NCBI RefSeq assembly: GCF_000473365.1
Contig: NZ_AXBK01000003.1
Span: forward strand, 1 to 64,000
Direction of reading: 5' to 3'
DNA length: 64,000 nucleotides
Source: Adhaeribacter aquaticus DSM 16391
Lineage (GTDB): Bacteria > Bacteroidota > Bacteroidia > Cytophagales > Hymenobacteraceae
Part shown: piece after piece, positions 54,703 through 63,539 of the stretch
How positions within the stretch are numbered: the stretch's first letter is position 1
Layout of the letters: each line of letters starts with the position of its first letter
The notes under the pieces: generated by a model
The model's input: the letters and a program-made list of their open reading frames with translations, nothing else
The model's database searches: none
Told to the model about the DNA's origin: nothing
Position numbers and translations under genes: made by a program

Positions 54703-55902
54703 ATGGAAGAAGAGGAAATTCAAAAACAGCTTTTAGATAAGGTATATGAGCATTTAGCTAGTGCTCCAGCTCCAAGCTTAGCTGTTTTGATTGAGAAGCA
54801 ATGTGATAAGTATGGTATATCACAAAGGCAGTTAAGCCAAATACTAGATCTTCAAAGACCTTCATTAAGTAGAATTCTAGAAGGAGAAGCACAAAAACTA
54901 GACGTATTAACACTTCTTAAAATTCAACAGTTTTTAGGTCTAAGTGTAGAAACAATTATTAAAACTTATGTAGCAAATATCCAGGTAACTGATATAAAAT
55001 CCTTACAGGATTCTGCAAAAGCAACATTTATTGTAAAAAACTTTGATCTAGAAGGCCTTAAAAGATGTGGCTTTATTAAATCAATTACTGATTTAGATGA
55101 AATTGAACATCGGTTAAAGACATTTCTTGGCTTAGAAAATATTCTTGAATATGAAACGGAGGTAGGTTCAGCATTATTCAGCCGCAATGCTAGAAAATCG
55201 CATGATAAAATGCGGGAGCTTTGGGTTAAATCAGCCTACATACAATTCGATCACATTAAGAATCCTAATCCATATAGTAGAGAAGCTCTAATAAGTATTA
55301 TTCCTAAGATTATTCCTTATACCCAGGATATTCATAAGGGACTCTTAACTGTTGTAAGGGCATTGTATAATATTGGCGTAACTGTCATTGCCCAACCTTA
55401 CTTAACAAAGACTTCTGTTCGGGGAGCGACCTTCATAATCAATAATAAGCCTTGTATAGTTTTAACTAGCCAAAATTATGCTACACTTTGGTTTACTCTT
55501 ATGCATGAGCTTCACCATGCTCTTTATGATTTCGAAGCAATTTCTACTACATCTTATCATGTTAGCGGAGAATCAGATGTGTTTTTAATCGAGGAAGAAG
55601 CCAATAGTTTTGCGAAAAGAATGCTACTATCTGATGATAAACTGATTTACATTAAACCTTATATAAATACTCCTCAGCTAGTACAGGAATATGCAAGAAG
55701 ATTAAAAATACACCCTTCTATCATCTATCAATTTTACTTATATGATGTAAAAAGCGATGATGCTTATAAGTTTTATAGTAAATATTTACCAAAGTCTGAT
55801 AGTGCTTTTAGCGCTATTACTGCTGTTGATTGGACAAGTTATAATGAAACTTTAATTGAACGGGCTGACATCACCAAACAAGTATTATCAGAAACAAAAT
55901 AA
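54703..55902 (+). CDS. XRE-family HTH protein with ImmA/IrrE metallopeptidase domain
   Basis: The ATG at 54703 gives 399 aa. An N-terminal Cro/CI helix-turn-helix (KYGISQRQLSQILDLQRPSLSRILEGEAQKLDVLTLLKIQQFLGL, about 36-80) precedes a helical middle and the zinc metallopeptidase site MHELHH (267-272) with a later EEEANSFAKRMLL. Such proteins cleave a bound repressor or a partner, as in IrrE and ImmA. Its stop is 7 bp before a gene for a small acidic protein, a plausible substrate or antitoxin. Analogy with ImmA-containing toxin-antitoxin defence systems is an inference. Confidence 0.85.
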   Translation: MEEEEIQKQLLDKVYEHLASAPAPSLAVLIEKQCDKYGISQRQLSQILDLQRPSLSRILEGEAQKLDVLTLLKIQQFLGLSVETIIKTYVANIQVTDIKSLQDSAKATFIVKNFDLEGLKRCGFIKSITDLDEIEHRLKTFLGLENILEYETEVGSALFSRNARKSHDKMRELWVKSAYIQFDHIKNPNPYSREALISIIPKIIPYTQDIHKGLLTVVRALYNIGVTVIAQPYLTKTSVRGATFIINNKPCIVLTSQNYATLWFTLMHELHHALYDFEAISTTSYHVSGESDVFLIEEEANSFAKRMLLSDDKLIYIKPYINTPQLVQEYARRLKIHPSIIYQFYLYDVKSDDAYKFYSKYLPKSDSAFSAITAVDWTSYNETLIERADITKQVLSETK

Positions 55903-55909
55903 AAATTTT

Positions 55910-56455
55910 ATGAAAGATTTTGAAGAATTCGAGAACTCTGAAAATTCAGATAATGAAGAGAATAATGCCAAAAAAGACAACATAAATCCAGAAAATAATT
56001 CTGAAAGCCGCATTAATAGGGATGAAGAAATAAGGCGAATGGCTGAAGAGGCGGATAAAAATAATGAACGTCAACTTGACTTCTTTGGCGAGCTTCCTAT
56101 ATATAATGAAGAAGAGTTAAAAGATTTTTTTGGGAATATGCAGAACCCATCTGAATCTTATCGTCTCTATTATGGGATAAGAAAGATTTTGATGAACTAT
56201 CTTCCTAAAGGTAAGGAAAACGAATCACTTCGAAATATGATATACGAACAGAAAAATATATTCTTAACTCAAGGAAAGGTTAAAGATGTTAATGGTTTTC
56301 GTGGTGGAGATAGCCGGATGGCCTTAATTGATACTGAGCTAAATGTGGTCTTAGAAAAAGTAAAAGAATGGGCTAATCATGGAGCTCAAACTTTTGATAT
56401 ATTTCTTTCTTTGAGGGATTTAAATATCGAGAAAGGGTATCTTAAAAATGATTAA
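55910..56455 (+). CDS. Acidic hypothetical protein, partner of the XRE-ImmA gene
   Basis: Starting at 55910 (MKDFEEFENSEN), the 181-aa protein has an unusually acidic, Asn-rich and probably disordered N-terminus of about 45 residues, then a helical domain (NEERQ-type LDFFGELPIYNEEELKDFFGNM...YRLYYGIRKILMNYLPKGKENESLRNMIYEQKN...ALIDTELNVVLEKVKEWANHGAQTFDIFLSLRDLNI). A longer frame from 55856 would overlap the upstream gene. No family recognised. Its tight spacing with the metallopeptidase suggests joint function. Confidence 0.6.
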   Translation: MKDFEEFENSENSDNEENNAKKDNINPENNSESRINRDEEIRRMAEEADKNNERQLDFFGELPIYNEEELKDFFGNMQNPSESYRLYYGIRKILMNYLPKGKENESLRNMIYEQKNIFLTQGKVKDVNGFRGGDSRMALIDTELNVVLEKVKEWANHGAQTFDIFLSLRDLNIEKGYLKND

Positions 56456-56651
56456 TAAAATGTTTGTAGTCTTAAGTGCAAACATTCGGAATCAAGGCTG
56501 GAGTGAGTAGGAATAAAAAATACTTATTTTATTGGGAATGGTCAGTAACCAGACCTATTTAAGGTTGTATTTTTTCTAATCTTCCTTTTGGTTATAATAT
56601 TATATTTACTGATTGTAAATGTCCAATATACCCTACTGCTTAAAGTTCTAA

Positions 56652-59600
56652 ATGAGCATATCTGAATACTTAGAAAAAATAAATATCCGCTTTAAAACTG
56701 GGATTTCGCGCGAACATAGTTACCGCGGGGATTTACAAACCCTACTCGAAAGCATAGCTAAAGATGTGTTGGTTACGAACGAGCCGGCAAGAGTAGCCTG
56801 TGGTGCGCCTGATTATATCATTACCCGCAAAGATATTCCGGTAGGTTACATCGAGGCAAAAGACCTGGGGAAGCCGCTCAACAGCAAAGATTACAAAGAG
56901 CAGTTCGACCGCTATAAAACTTCCCTCAATAATTTAATTATTACCGATTATTTAGATTTCTGGCTGTTTAAAGATGGGGAGTTTGTTACCAGCATTAAAA
57001 TTGCCGAAATTCAAAATGGGCAGGTTGTTCCTTTACCCGGAAACTTTGCTACGTTTGAAACTTTTATAAAAAATTTCTGCCAATATATTGGGGTAACGCT
57101 TAAGTCCCCCGCTAAATTGGCGGTAATGATGGCCGACAAAGCAAAGTTCCTGGCCCAGATTATAGAACGCGCGTTAACCGAAGACAGCAACTACCAGAAC
57201 CAGACGCTGCACGACCAGATGCAGGCGTTTAAGGATATATTAATTCATGACATTACCCCCAAGGAGTTTGCCGATATATATGCCCAAACGGTAGCCTACG
57301 GCATGTTTGCCGCACGTTTGCACGACCCCACGCTGCCCACTTTCTCCAGGCAGGAAGCAGCCGAACTGATACCGCGCACCAACCCCTTTCTGCGCAAATT
57401 ATTCAGTTACATTGCCGGGCCCGATATTGATGACCGCATAAAATGGATTGTAGATGCGCTGGCTGATGTATTTAGAGCGACGGATATTCTGACGCTGCTC
57501 ACCAATTTTGGCCGCGCCACCCAAACCCACGACCCGATTATTCATTTTTACGAAACGTTTTTGAGCGAATATGACCCCGCTTTGCGCAAAGCCCGGGGCG
57601 TTTGGTACACGCCCGAGCCGGTGGTAAAATTTATTGTGCGCGCCATAGACGATATTTTAAAAACTGAGTTTAATTTACCAAAAGGGCTTGCCGATACCAC
57701 CAAAACCAAAATAACTTTAAAAGTACCTACCAATGACAAGCGCTACACCGCCGGCCTTAGAGATTACGAGCAGGAAGTACACAAAGTACAGATTCTGGAC
57801 CCCGCCACCGGTACCGGCACGTTCCTGGCCGAAGTGGTAAAATATATTTACGGCAAAAACTTTGCAGCCATGCAGGGTGCCTGGAGCGGTTACGTAGAAG
57901 ACCATTTAATTCCGCGCCTGAATGGATTTGAACTACTCATGGCCTCGTATTCCATGGCGCATTTAAAGCTCGATATGCTGCTCCGCGATACCGGTTACGT
58001 GGCCAAGCGCGAACAGCGTTTCCGGATTTACCTCACCAACTCCCTGGAAGAACACCACAAAGACACCGGCTCACTGTTTGCCAACTGGCTCAGTTCCGAA
58101 GCCAACGAAGCCAACCAGATTAAACGCGATACGCCCGTCATGGTGGTCATGGGTAATCCGCCATACAGCGGCGAAAGTGCGAATAAAGGCGAGTGGATAA
58201 TGAATTTAATGGAGGATTATAAAAAGGAGCCGGGCGGGAAAGAGAAATTAAAAGAGCGAAATCCGAAATGGATAAATGATGATTATGTAAAATTTATCCG
58301 GTACGCGCAGCATTTTATTGAACGGAACGGCGAAGGAGTTTTAGCGTTTATTAATCCGCATGGTTTTTTAGATAATCCTACTTTTAGAGGAATGCGCTGG
58401 AATTTATTAAAGACTTACGATAAAATATATACGCTTGATTTACACGGCAATAGCAAGAAGAAAGAAATTTGTCCGGATGGCTCACCAGATATAAATGTGT
58501 TTGATATTCAGCAAGGTGTTTCAATAAATATATTTGTAAAAACCGGTAAAAAGAAAGCTGAGGAACTGGGACAGGTTTTCCATTTTGATTTATTCGGAAA
58601 AAGAGAATTAAAATATGATTTTTTAAATCAAAATAACCTTAAAACAATCCCTTATATAACCGTACCAAATGTTGCTCCAAACTATTTTTTTATAAAAAAG
58701 GGGTACGATATTCAACTAATTTATGATGAGGGATTTATAATTGCTGATTTATTTCCAGTTTCTTCAGTTGGAATTGTTACTTCAAAAGATGCTGTTCTAA
58801 TAAATACAGATAAAGATAAATTAATTAATAATGTAGGTGATTCTTATGAAATTGAAATAGAACATAATTTAATAAAACCAATTTCTTATAGGCCATTTGA
58901 TAATCAATTTGTTTATTACGATACTAAAATTTTAGAAAGACCTAGGGCTGAAAAGATGCGCCATTTCCTAAATAGGAATAATTTAGGTTTAGTTTTTTCT
59001 AGGCAATCAACTCATGAATACTGGAGTAACATCCAAATAACAAATTGTTTAATTGACAATAGATACCATTTTAGTTATAAAGGAATTCCTACAGAAGCTC
59101 CCCTTTATCTCTATCCCGAAAATTCAACTCAACAAAACATATTAACGGAAGCAAAACGCACGCCCAATCTCAATCCGGAAATCATAACCGAAATTGCCCG
59201 AAAATTAAACCTCACGTTCACGCCCGAAAAGGAAACTGAAGGCGAAGTTTGTTTTGCCAACAGCCCCAACGTACGCCCCGCGTTCCGGCAAACCTTCGCG
59301 CCCATTGATCTCCTGGATTACATATACGCCGTACTGCACAGCCCCGCCTACCGCGAAAAATACAAAGAGTTCTTAAAAATAGATTTCCCCCGCGTGCCGT
59401 ACCCGCAAGATGCCGAAACCTTCTGGCAACTCGTACAACTCGGCGGCCAGCTCCGCCAACTGCACCTTTTAGAAAGCCCCGAAACCGAAAATTATATCAC
59501 CCAATACCCCGAAGACGGTAATAATGTAGTAGAGAAAATCCGCTTTATAACCTACGATTATGGCCCGGTAGCCCTGGGAGAACCTTACCCCGATTATTTA

Positions 59601-59834
59601 GGCGGCGTGTACATAAACGAAACCCAATATTTCGCCGATGTGCCCACCTCGGCCTGGGAGTTTTACATCGGCGGCTATCAACCCGCCCAGAAATGGCTAA
59701 AAGACCGCAAAGGCCGTGAACTCGCCTTTGATGATATTCTACACTATCAGAAAATTATTGTGGCTTTAAAAAGAACAGCAGAGTTGATGAAGGAAATTGA
59801 TGAAGTATTTGTTTTAACTTCAGCATCCGCTTAA
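56652..59834 (+). CDS. Single-chain restriction-modification enzyme (type ISP-like/IIG)
   Basis: The 1060-aa product has an N-terminal PD-(D/E)XK nuclease (GAPDYIITRKDIPVGYIEAK; Asp54, Glu68, Lys70). A helical connector and an N6-adenine methyltransferase follow, with motif I DPATGTGTF (near 384) and motif IV NPPY (near 503). A target-recognition region (about 520-830) and a type ISP-like C-terminal specificity domain (YIYAVLHSPAYREKYKEFLKIDFPRVPYP) complete the chain. No helicase is present, so it is shorter than full ISP enzymes and acts like a type IIG enzyme. It would cut foreign DNA lacking its methyl mark. The recognition region is much more AT-rich than the flanks, suggesting exchange. 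Confidence 0.88.
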   Translation: MSISEYLEKINIRFKTGISREHSYRGDLQTLLESIAKDVLVTNEPARVACGAPDYIITRKDIPVGYIEAKDLGKPLNSKDYKEQFDRYKTSLNNLIITDYLDFWLFKDGEFVTSIKIAEIQNGQVVPLPGNFATFETFIKNFCQYIGVTLKSPAKLAVMMADKAKFLAQIIERALTEDSNYQNQTLHDQMQAFKDILIHDITPKEFADIYAQTVAYGMFAARLHDPTLPTFSRQEAAELIPRTNPFLRKLFSYIAGPDIDDRIKWIVDALADVFRATDILTLLTNFGRATQTHDPIIHFYETFLSEYDPALRKARGVWYTPEPVVKFIVRAIDDILKTEFNLPKGLADTTKTKITLKVPTNDKRYTAGLRDYEQEVHKVQILDPATGTGTFLAEVVKYIYGKNFAAMQGAWSGYVEDHLIPRLNGFELLMASYSMAHLKLDMLLRDTGYVAKREQRFRIYLTNSLEEHHKDTGSLFANWLSSEANEANQIKRDTPVMVVMGNPPYSGESANKGEWIMNLMEDYKKEPGGKEKLKERNPKWINDDYVKFIRYAQHFIERNGEGVLAFINPHGFLDNPTFRGMRWNLLKTYDKIYTLDLHGNSKKKEICPDGSPDINVFDIQQGVSINIFVKTGKKKAEELGQVFHFDLFGKRELKYDFLNQNNLKTIPYITVPNVAPNYFFIKKGYDIQLIYDEGFIIADLFPVSSVGIVTSKDAVLINTDKDKLINNVGDSYEIEIEHNLIKPISYRPFDNQFVYYDTKILERPRAEKMRHFLNRNNLGLVFSRQSTHEYWSNIQITNCLIDNRYHFSYKGIPTEAPLYLYPENSTQQNILTEAKRTPNLNPEIITEIARKLNLTFTPEKETEGEVCFANSPNVRPAFRQTFAPIDLLDYIYAVLHSPAYREKYKEFLKIDFPRVPYPQDAETFWQLVQLGGQLRQLHLLESPETENYITQYPEDGNNVVEKIRFITYDYGPVALGEPYPDYLGGVYINETQYFADVPTSAWEFYIGGYQPAQKWLKDRKGRELAFDDILHYQKIIVALKRTAELMKEIDEVFVLTSASA

Positions 59835-59876
59835 ACAAAATACATAATCAAAATGTAAACGCTTAACTTATGAATT

Positions 59877-60599
59877 GTGCGCTCTGATTTTAATATTTAT
59901 TGTGACGAAAGTTGCCACTTAGAAAATGACAACCAACGCGTAATGGTGCTCGGTCTAATTTGGTGCAACATCACTAAGAAAGAGGAAATATTTAATAGAA
60001 TTAAAGAAATAAAAGCTAAACATGGTTTATCCCCTGCTTTTGAAATAAAATGGCACAAAGTATCTCCGGCTAAAAAGGCGTTTTATCTTGATTTAATTGA
60101 TTACTTTTTTGATGATGATGACTTGCACTTTAGAGCATTATTAGTACCAGACAAAACAGCTCTTAACCATTCTGATTTTGGTCAAACGCACGATGAGTTT
60201 TATTACAAAATGTATTTTGATTTACTTAAGGTAGTTATCACTCCAAAATGCGGTTATAATATTTACATAGACATAAAAGATACCCGAGGTAGAGAAAAAA
60301 TAAAGCGGTTAGAAGAAGTGCTCCGCTCTAGTAATTATGACTTTTCTAAAAACATCATCCGGAAAATACAGGAAGTCAAATCTGATGAGGTTGCCCTTCT
60401 GCAATTGGCCGATTTGCTAATTGGAGCTGTTTCGTATTTAAATAGAGGGTTAAGCAGTAATTTAGGAAAAGTAGAAATTATAAAGAAAATTCAAAAACGT
60501 TCTGGTTATTCCTTACAACAATCTACCCTCCCTACAGAAAGGAAAGTCAATATATTTAGATGGCAATCAGGTAAAAGGAGAATGATAAATGGCCTCTAA
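59877..60599 (+). CDS. DUF3800 protein
   Basis: The 240-aa protein begins with the family motif FNIYCDESCHLEN, followed by EIKWHKVSPAKKAFYLDLIDYFF and LLQLADLLIGAVSY, where conserved acidic residues (Asp in YCDES, Glu/Asp in the LLQLADLL segment) resemble an RNase H-like nuclease centre. The family has unknown function and is frequent in mobile regions and defence islands. Start is GTG at 59877. It overlaps the following gene by 11 bp, so both are likely coupled. Confidence 0.8.
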   Translation: MRSDFNIYCDESCHLENDNQRVMVLGLIWCNITKKEEIFNRIKEIKAKHGLSPAFEIKWHKVSPAKKAFYLDLIDYFFDDDDLHFRALLVPDKTALNHSDFGQTHDEFYYKMYFDLLKVVITPKCGYNIYIDIKDTRGREKIKRLEEVLRSSNYDFSKNIIRKIQEVKSDEVALLQLADLLIGAVSYLNRGLSSNLGKVEIIKKIQKRSGYSLQQSTLPTERKVNIFRWQSGKRRMINGL

Positions 60600-61086
60600 A
60601 TTATTTGAATTACCTGATTTAATTTGCCTTTCTGATTTTGGAGGTTCTTTTGATGTTTATTTAGATGCCGTTTACAAAATCTTTGAAAGAGACTTTATAA
60701 CTTCTAAACCTACTTTTAAAGGTACAAGGTTAGGATTAAAACGGCACCCAGTTACAGATGGCAGAGCCTATACTTTTTATCATATGACCCATGAGGGCAA
60801 GGACGAATTGAATAGAACCCCTGATTTACGAAGATGTGAACGGATTGGCTGGCCACGACCTATGATTGACTTTTCTGAAAGTTCTCAATTGAAAGTATGG
60901 TCTAATGTTAGAGGAAGAGATAAGCGGATTTTAATTTATCACCAGGCTGAAAAATATTTGGTGATATTAGATGATAGAGGTGATTTTATTTTGCCTTGGA
61001 CGGCTTATTTAATTACTTATCGCCATCAAGAAGAAAAGTTATTAAAAGAATATGAGGCCTATAAAAAAGCTGAGGCCGCAAAGTAA
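60589..61086 (+). CDS. Hypothetical partner of the DUF3800 gene, 165 aa
   Basis: The product (LPDLICLSDFGGSFDVYLDAVYKIFERDF...THEGKDELNRTPDLRRCERIGWPRPMIDF...RILIYHQAEKYLVILDDRGDFILPWTAYLITYRHQEEKLLKEYEAYKKAE) has a mixed alpha/beta body with a run of basic residues and a helical tail. No named family recognised. Its start codon lies within the DUF3800 gene, which argues for one operon and possibly one complex. A terminator hairpin begins inside its last codons. Confidence 0.65.
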   Translation: MASKLFELPDLICLSDFGGSFDVYLDAVYKIFERDFITSKPTFKGTRLGLKRHPVTDGRAYTFYHMTHEGKDELNRTPDLRRCERIGWPRPMIDFSESSQLKVWSNVRGRDKRILIYHQAEKYLVILDDRGDFILPWTAYLITYRHQEEKLLKEYEAYKKAEAAK

Positions 61087-61104
61087 AACTTTACGGCCTC
61101 GTTT
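61072..61104 (+). terminator. Terminator at the end of the defence-like island
   Basis: GAGGCCG (61072-61078) pairs with CGGCCTC (61094-61100) and the stem continues toward AAAGT/ACTTT with one mismatch, followed by GTTTCT. The stem overlaps the stop codon at 61084-61086. It closes the DUF3800 operon. Confidence 0.8.
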
Positions 61105-61364
61105 CTCCTTTAACACATGGTCAATGAGATATCTTGTATAGCTATTTGCTATCATTTTCTAACTAGATATCGCAAATTTACAAAATTTTGTTACAAAATG
61201 CTAGCAAAAAGCTAATTATAATGCTATTAACTATTCAATATGCAACTCAAAATTTCATATGTGCTACATAACAAATTCTCCCTGGCGATTTCTAGCTCAT
61301 AAATTTTTAAAGTAGTATTCATTTAAATTTACAAAAAATTATGTTTAACTATTTAAGGCAATAT

Positions 61365-61934
61365 TTAAGAATTTGAAGCTAAATCTAAATATCGGTAACA
61401 AGTAGCCCGGGAAACACCTAATATTTTAGCAATGTCCTCCGCTGATTTGGTGCCCGTGGCATGAAGTATTTTAGCAGATTTAGCTTTCTCCATAGCAGCC
61501 GGCGATAAACCGGCCGGTCTCCCTCCTGCCCTACCCCGAGCTTTGGCAGCTACTAATCCCGCTTTGGTTCTTTCCTTAATTATCTCCCTTTCGAATTCTG
61601 CCAAGGAAGCAAAGATGTTAAATGTAAAGCGACCAGTGGAAGTAGCGGTATTGATGCCATCCTGTAAACTCACAAAGTCTACTCCCCTACTTTTAAAGTC
61701 CGCAACCAGGTCAATTAAGTCCCGGAGCGAACGCCCCAATCGGTCCAGCTTCCAAACGACTACCGTATCTCCTTCCCGGAGCTGACCTAACAGTTTCTCC
61801 AGCTCTGGCCTTTCTTTGTTTTTACCCGACTTCTTTTCCTGGTAAATCTGCTCACACCCATTTTTGGATAGAGCATCAATTTGCAGCTCCAACTTCTGGT
61901 CCTGGGTACTTACCCGGGCGTAACCTATTTTCAT
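61365..61934 (-). CDS. Serine recombinase (resolvase/invertase family)
   Basis: The 189-aa protein has the resolvase catalytic domain: MKIGYARVSTQDQ with nucleophile Ser9, LDRLGRSLRDL with arginines 65, 68 and 71, and FEREIIKERTKAGL at the E-helix. A C-terminal helix-turn-helix (KSAEDIAKILGVSRATCYRYL) binds the recombination site. On a plasmid it would resolve multimers to aid stable inheritance. A repeat-rich region directly upstream (61952-62073) looks like its res site. Confidence 0.92.
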   Translation of the reverse strand: MKIGYARVSTQDQKLELQIDALSKNGCEQIYQEKKSGKNKERPELEKLLGQLREGDTVVVWKLDRLGRSLRDLIDLVADFKSRGVDFVSLQDGINTATSTGRFTFNIFASLAEFEREIIKERTKAGLVAAKARGRAGGRPAGLSPAAMEKAKSAKILHATGTKSAEDIAKILGVSRATCYRYLDLASNS

Positions 61935-61951
61935 ATTTGTCTCACGAATCT

Positions 61952-62073
61952 CATCTCAAATATATAAAATTATGTTTGATTTATGAGATGGTCATTTGAG
62001 ATACTTTTAGGGCTAAAAAGGATAGATTTTGTAAGCCTTTTTATTATCTCTTAAAACGGTCGTTTTTTGAGAT
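61952..62073. other. Candidate res site for the serine recombinase
   Basis: Three groups of ATCTC/GAGAT half-sites precede the recombinase gene: CATCTCA (61952-61958) with TGAGATG (61984-61990), a single TGAGAT at 61997-62002, and ATCTCTTAAAACG (62046-62058) facing CGTTTTTTGAGAT (62061-62073). Three spaced subsites with inverted half-sites are the usual plan of resolvase res sites. The spacing here is not identical to the Tn3 or gamma-delta layout. Confidence 0.6.
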
Positions 62074-62095
62074 AAAAGTTAATCAGACTCGTCCT

Positions 62096-62335
62096 GTGAC
62101 TCGTCCTGAAAAAGTTAACAATTTATGTTGTTCTGGTAAACTTTTGCAGGCCATTACGGATGGAATTGTAAAACCCCAGGAACTGAAACAGGCGATTGAG
62201 CAAGTACCAGGGGCCGAAGATAAACGCCAGGCGAATATCCGGAGCATCCTGCAGGAAGTAGGAATTTCGGTGAAGCAACCGGATATCAAGCAGAACCGTG
62301 GGAAGCAGCGGGGAATGGGTGGAATTAGTATGTAA
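62096..62335 (+). CDS. Small hypothetical protein, 79 aa
   Basis: The frame starts with GTG at 62096 but is open upstream to at least 62039, where a tandem repeat (GACTCGTCCTG twice, 62087-62108) duplicates TRPxTRP in the protein. The product is basic and helical (CCSGKLLQAITDGIVKPQELKQAIEQVPGAEDKRQANIRSILQEVGISVKQPDIKQN). It may be the tail of a larger lost gene. No family recognised. Confidence 0.4.
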   Translation: MTRPEKVNNLCCSGKLLQAITDGIVKPQELKQAIEQVPGAEDKRQANIRSILQEVGISVKQPDIKQNRGKQRGMGGISM

Positions 62336-62420
62336 TTTTTCCCCTACCGCCCTTTTTTGCAATTGTAAATCCGTTGCAAAAACTAGGGGTTTTGTCCGAG
62401 CTTGGTTGATGTTTCTTTTT

Positions 62421-62972
62421 CTATTGCTTTAATTGTTTTTCCAGTTCGGCAATGCGTTCGTTGCTTTTTCTAATAGCGATACGTGCTGCTAGTCTTAATT
62501 CCATTTCGTCTACTACTATAGCAGCTAATTCTTGCAGTATTTCTTTTTGCTCGCTGTTTATATACCGTTGATTGTGATCAATTATACAAAGATTGCCTAA
62601 GTTATAGCCGTCTCTGGTTTGCAACGGAGCAGCGGCATAAAATCGAAGACCAAACTCGCCGCATACTAAAGGATTCGCCAAACACCTGGGGTCTTCTATC
62701 GCATTTTCTACCAGATAAACATCTTTTGATAATATAGCTGAAGCACATAGGCCAGGGTCTCGGTCAATCTGCTCAACTTCATCAAGCCCATAGGATGATT
62801 TGAACCAAATTCTGTCGTGGTCTACTAACGTTATAAGTGCAATAGGCATGCTAAATATTTTAGAAGCTAAAGCAGTGATCCGGTCAAAACTCCCGTCTGG
62901 TGGCGTATCTAAAATTTCGTAGCGTTTGACTACTTTTAAACGTTCTATTTCCTTAATGTCTGATTCCATCAT
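62421..62972 (-). CDS. GAF-domain protein
   Basis: The 183-aa protein is a single GAF domain (ILDTPPDGSFDRITALASKIFSMPIALITLVDHDRIWFKSSYGL...PGLCASAILSKDVYLVENAIEDPRCLANPLVCGEFGLRFYAAAPLQTRDGYNLGNLCIIDH) followed by a coiled-coil helix (about 140-183). Such proteins sense a small ligand or redox state and pass the signal on by the helix. No kinase or cyclase domain is attached. The response regulator at 63540 may be a distant partner. Confidence 0.88.
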   Translation of the reverse strand: MMESDIKEIERLKVVKRYEILDTPPDGSFDRITALASKIFSMPIALITLVDHDRIWFKSSYGLDEVEQIDRDPGLCASAILSKDVYLVENAIEDPRCLANPLVCGEFGLRFYAAAPLQTRDGYNLGNLCIIDHNQRYINSEQKEILQELAAIVVDEMELRLAARIAIRKSNERIAELEKQLKQ

Positions 62973-63539
62973 TATTCTATTTCTTACTCACAAAGTTAAA
63001 ATTTCTTTTTAAGTGGTCCTAATATGTCTGATTTAGTAGCGCTGTCCTTTCGTCAGCTTCTTATAGTTTCTATATAAGCGCACCAGATGCATTCACATAG
63101 CAAATGAATTATATAAATACAGCGGAATATACTAATAAAATATATATTCCGGACAATATATAAAACCTGAAAACAGAGAAGTCCAATTCTTTCCCTTTTC
63201 TTAAGAAAGTACCAGAATAAGGCCAAAAAAAAGCTTCGTTCAGTTGCGTGGAAAGGGGTTTTCTTTTATAACTGGTTTTATGTTAAATAAGAGTTGGTTT
63301 CTGGGTTTTGTACTATTTAAGGGAAGGGAAAGAAAGAGAAGAAATGGCATTTGTAGCAACTTAATGGCAATGGGTTTCTGGTTACCGAGAAGTTTTATTA
63401 TTTTATTTAGTAAGTATTTATCGCATTAAACTACGTTATTTACGTAGGGGATAAATACCTAGACCTTTGATACTATTTAACGGGGAAGGTTTACCTGGAG
63501 AACTACTTTGAGAAGTAAGCTATCCTTAAAAATAAAGGG
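62973..63539. other. Intergenic region between GAF and response regulator genes
   Basis: No supported gene. A copy of TTTTATGTTAAATA, a motif that recurs near the cassette region, lies at 63276-63289. The 61-codon frame at 63244-63429 appears non-coding. The promoter of the response regulator must lie near the right end. Confidence 0.4.

Noticed and set aside
62123-62362. Minus-strand frames opposite the 79-aa gene
   Set aside because: No motif or start context; they are likely shadows.
63244-63429. 61-codon plus-strand frame
   Set aside because: The sequence is rich in Lys, Arg, Phe and Trp without domain pattern, and the region looks non-coding.
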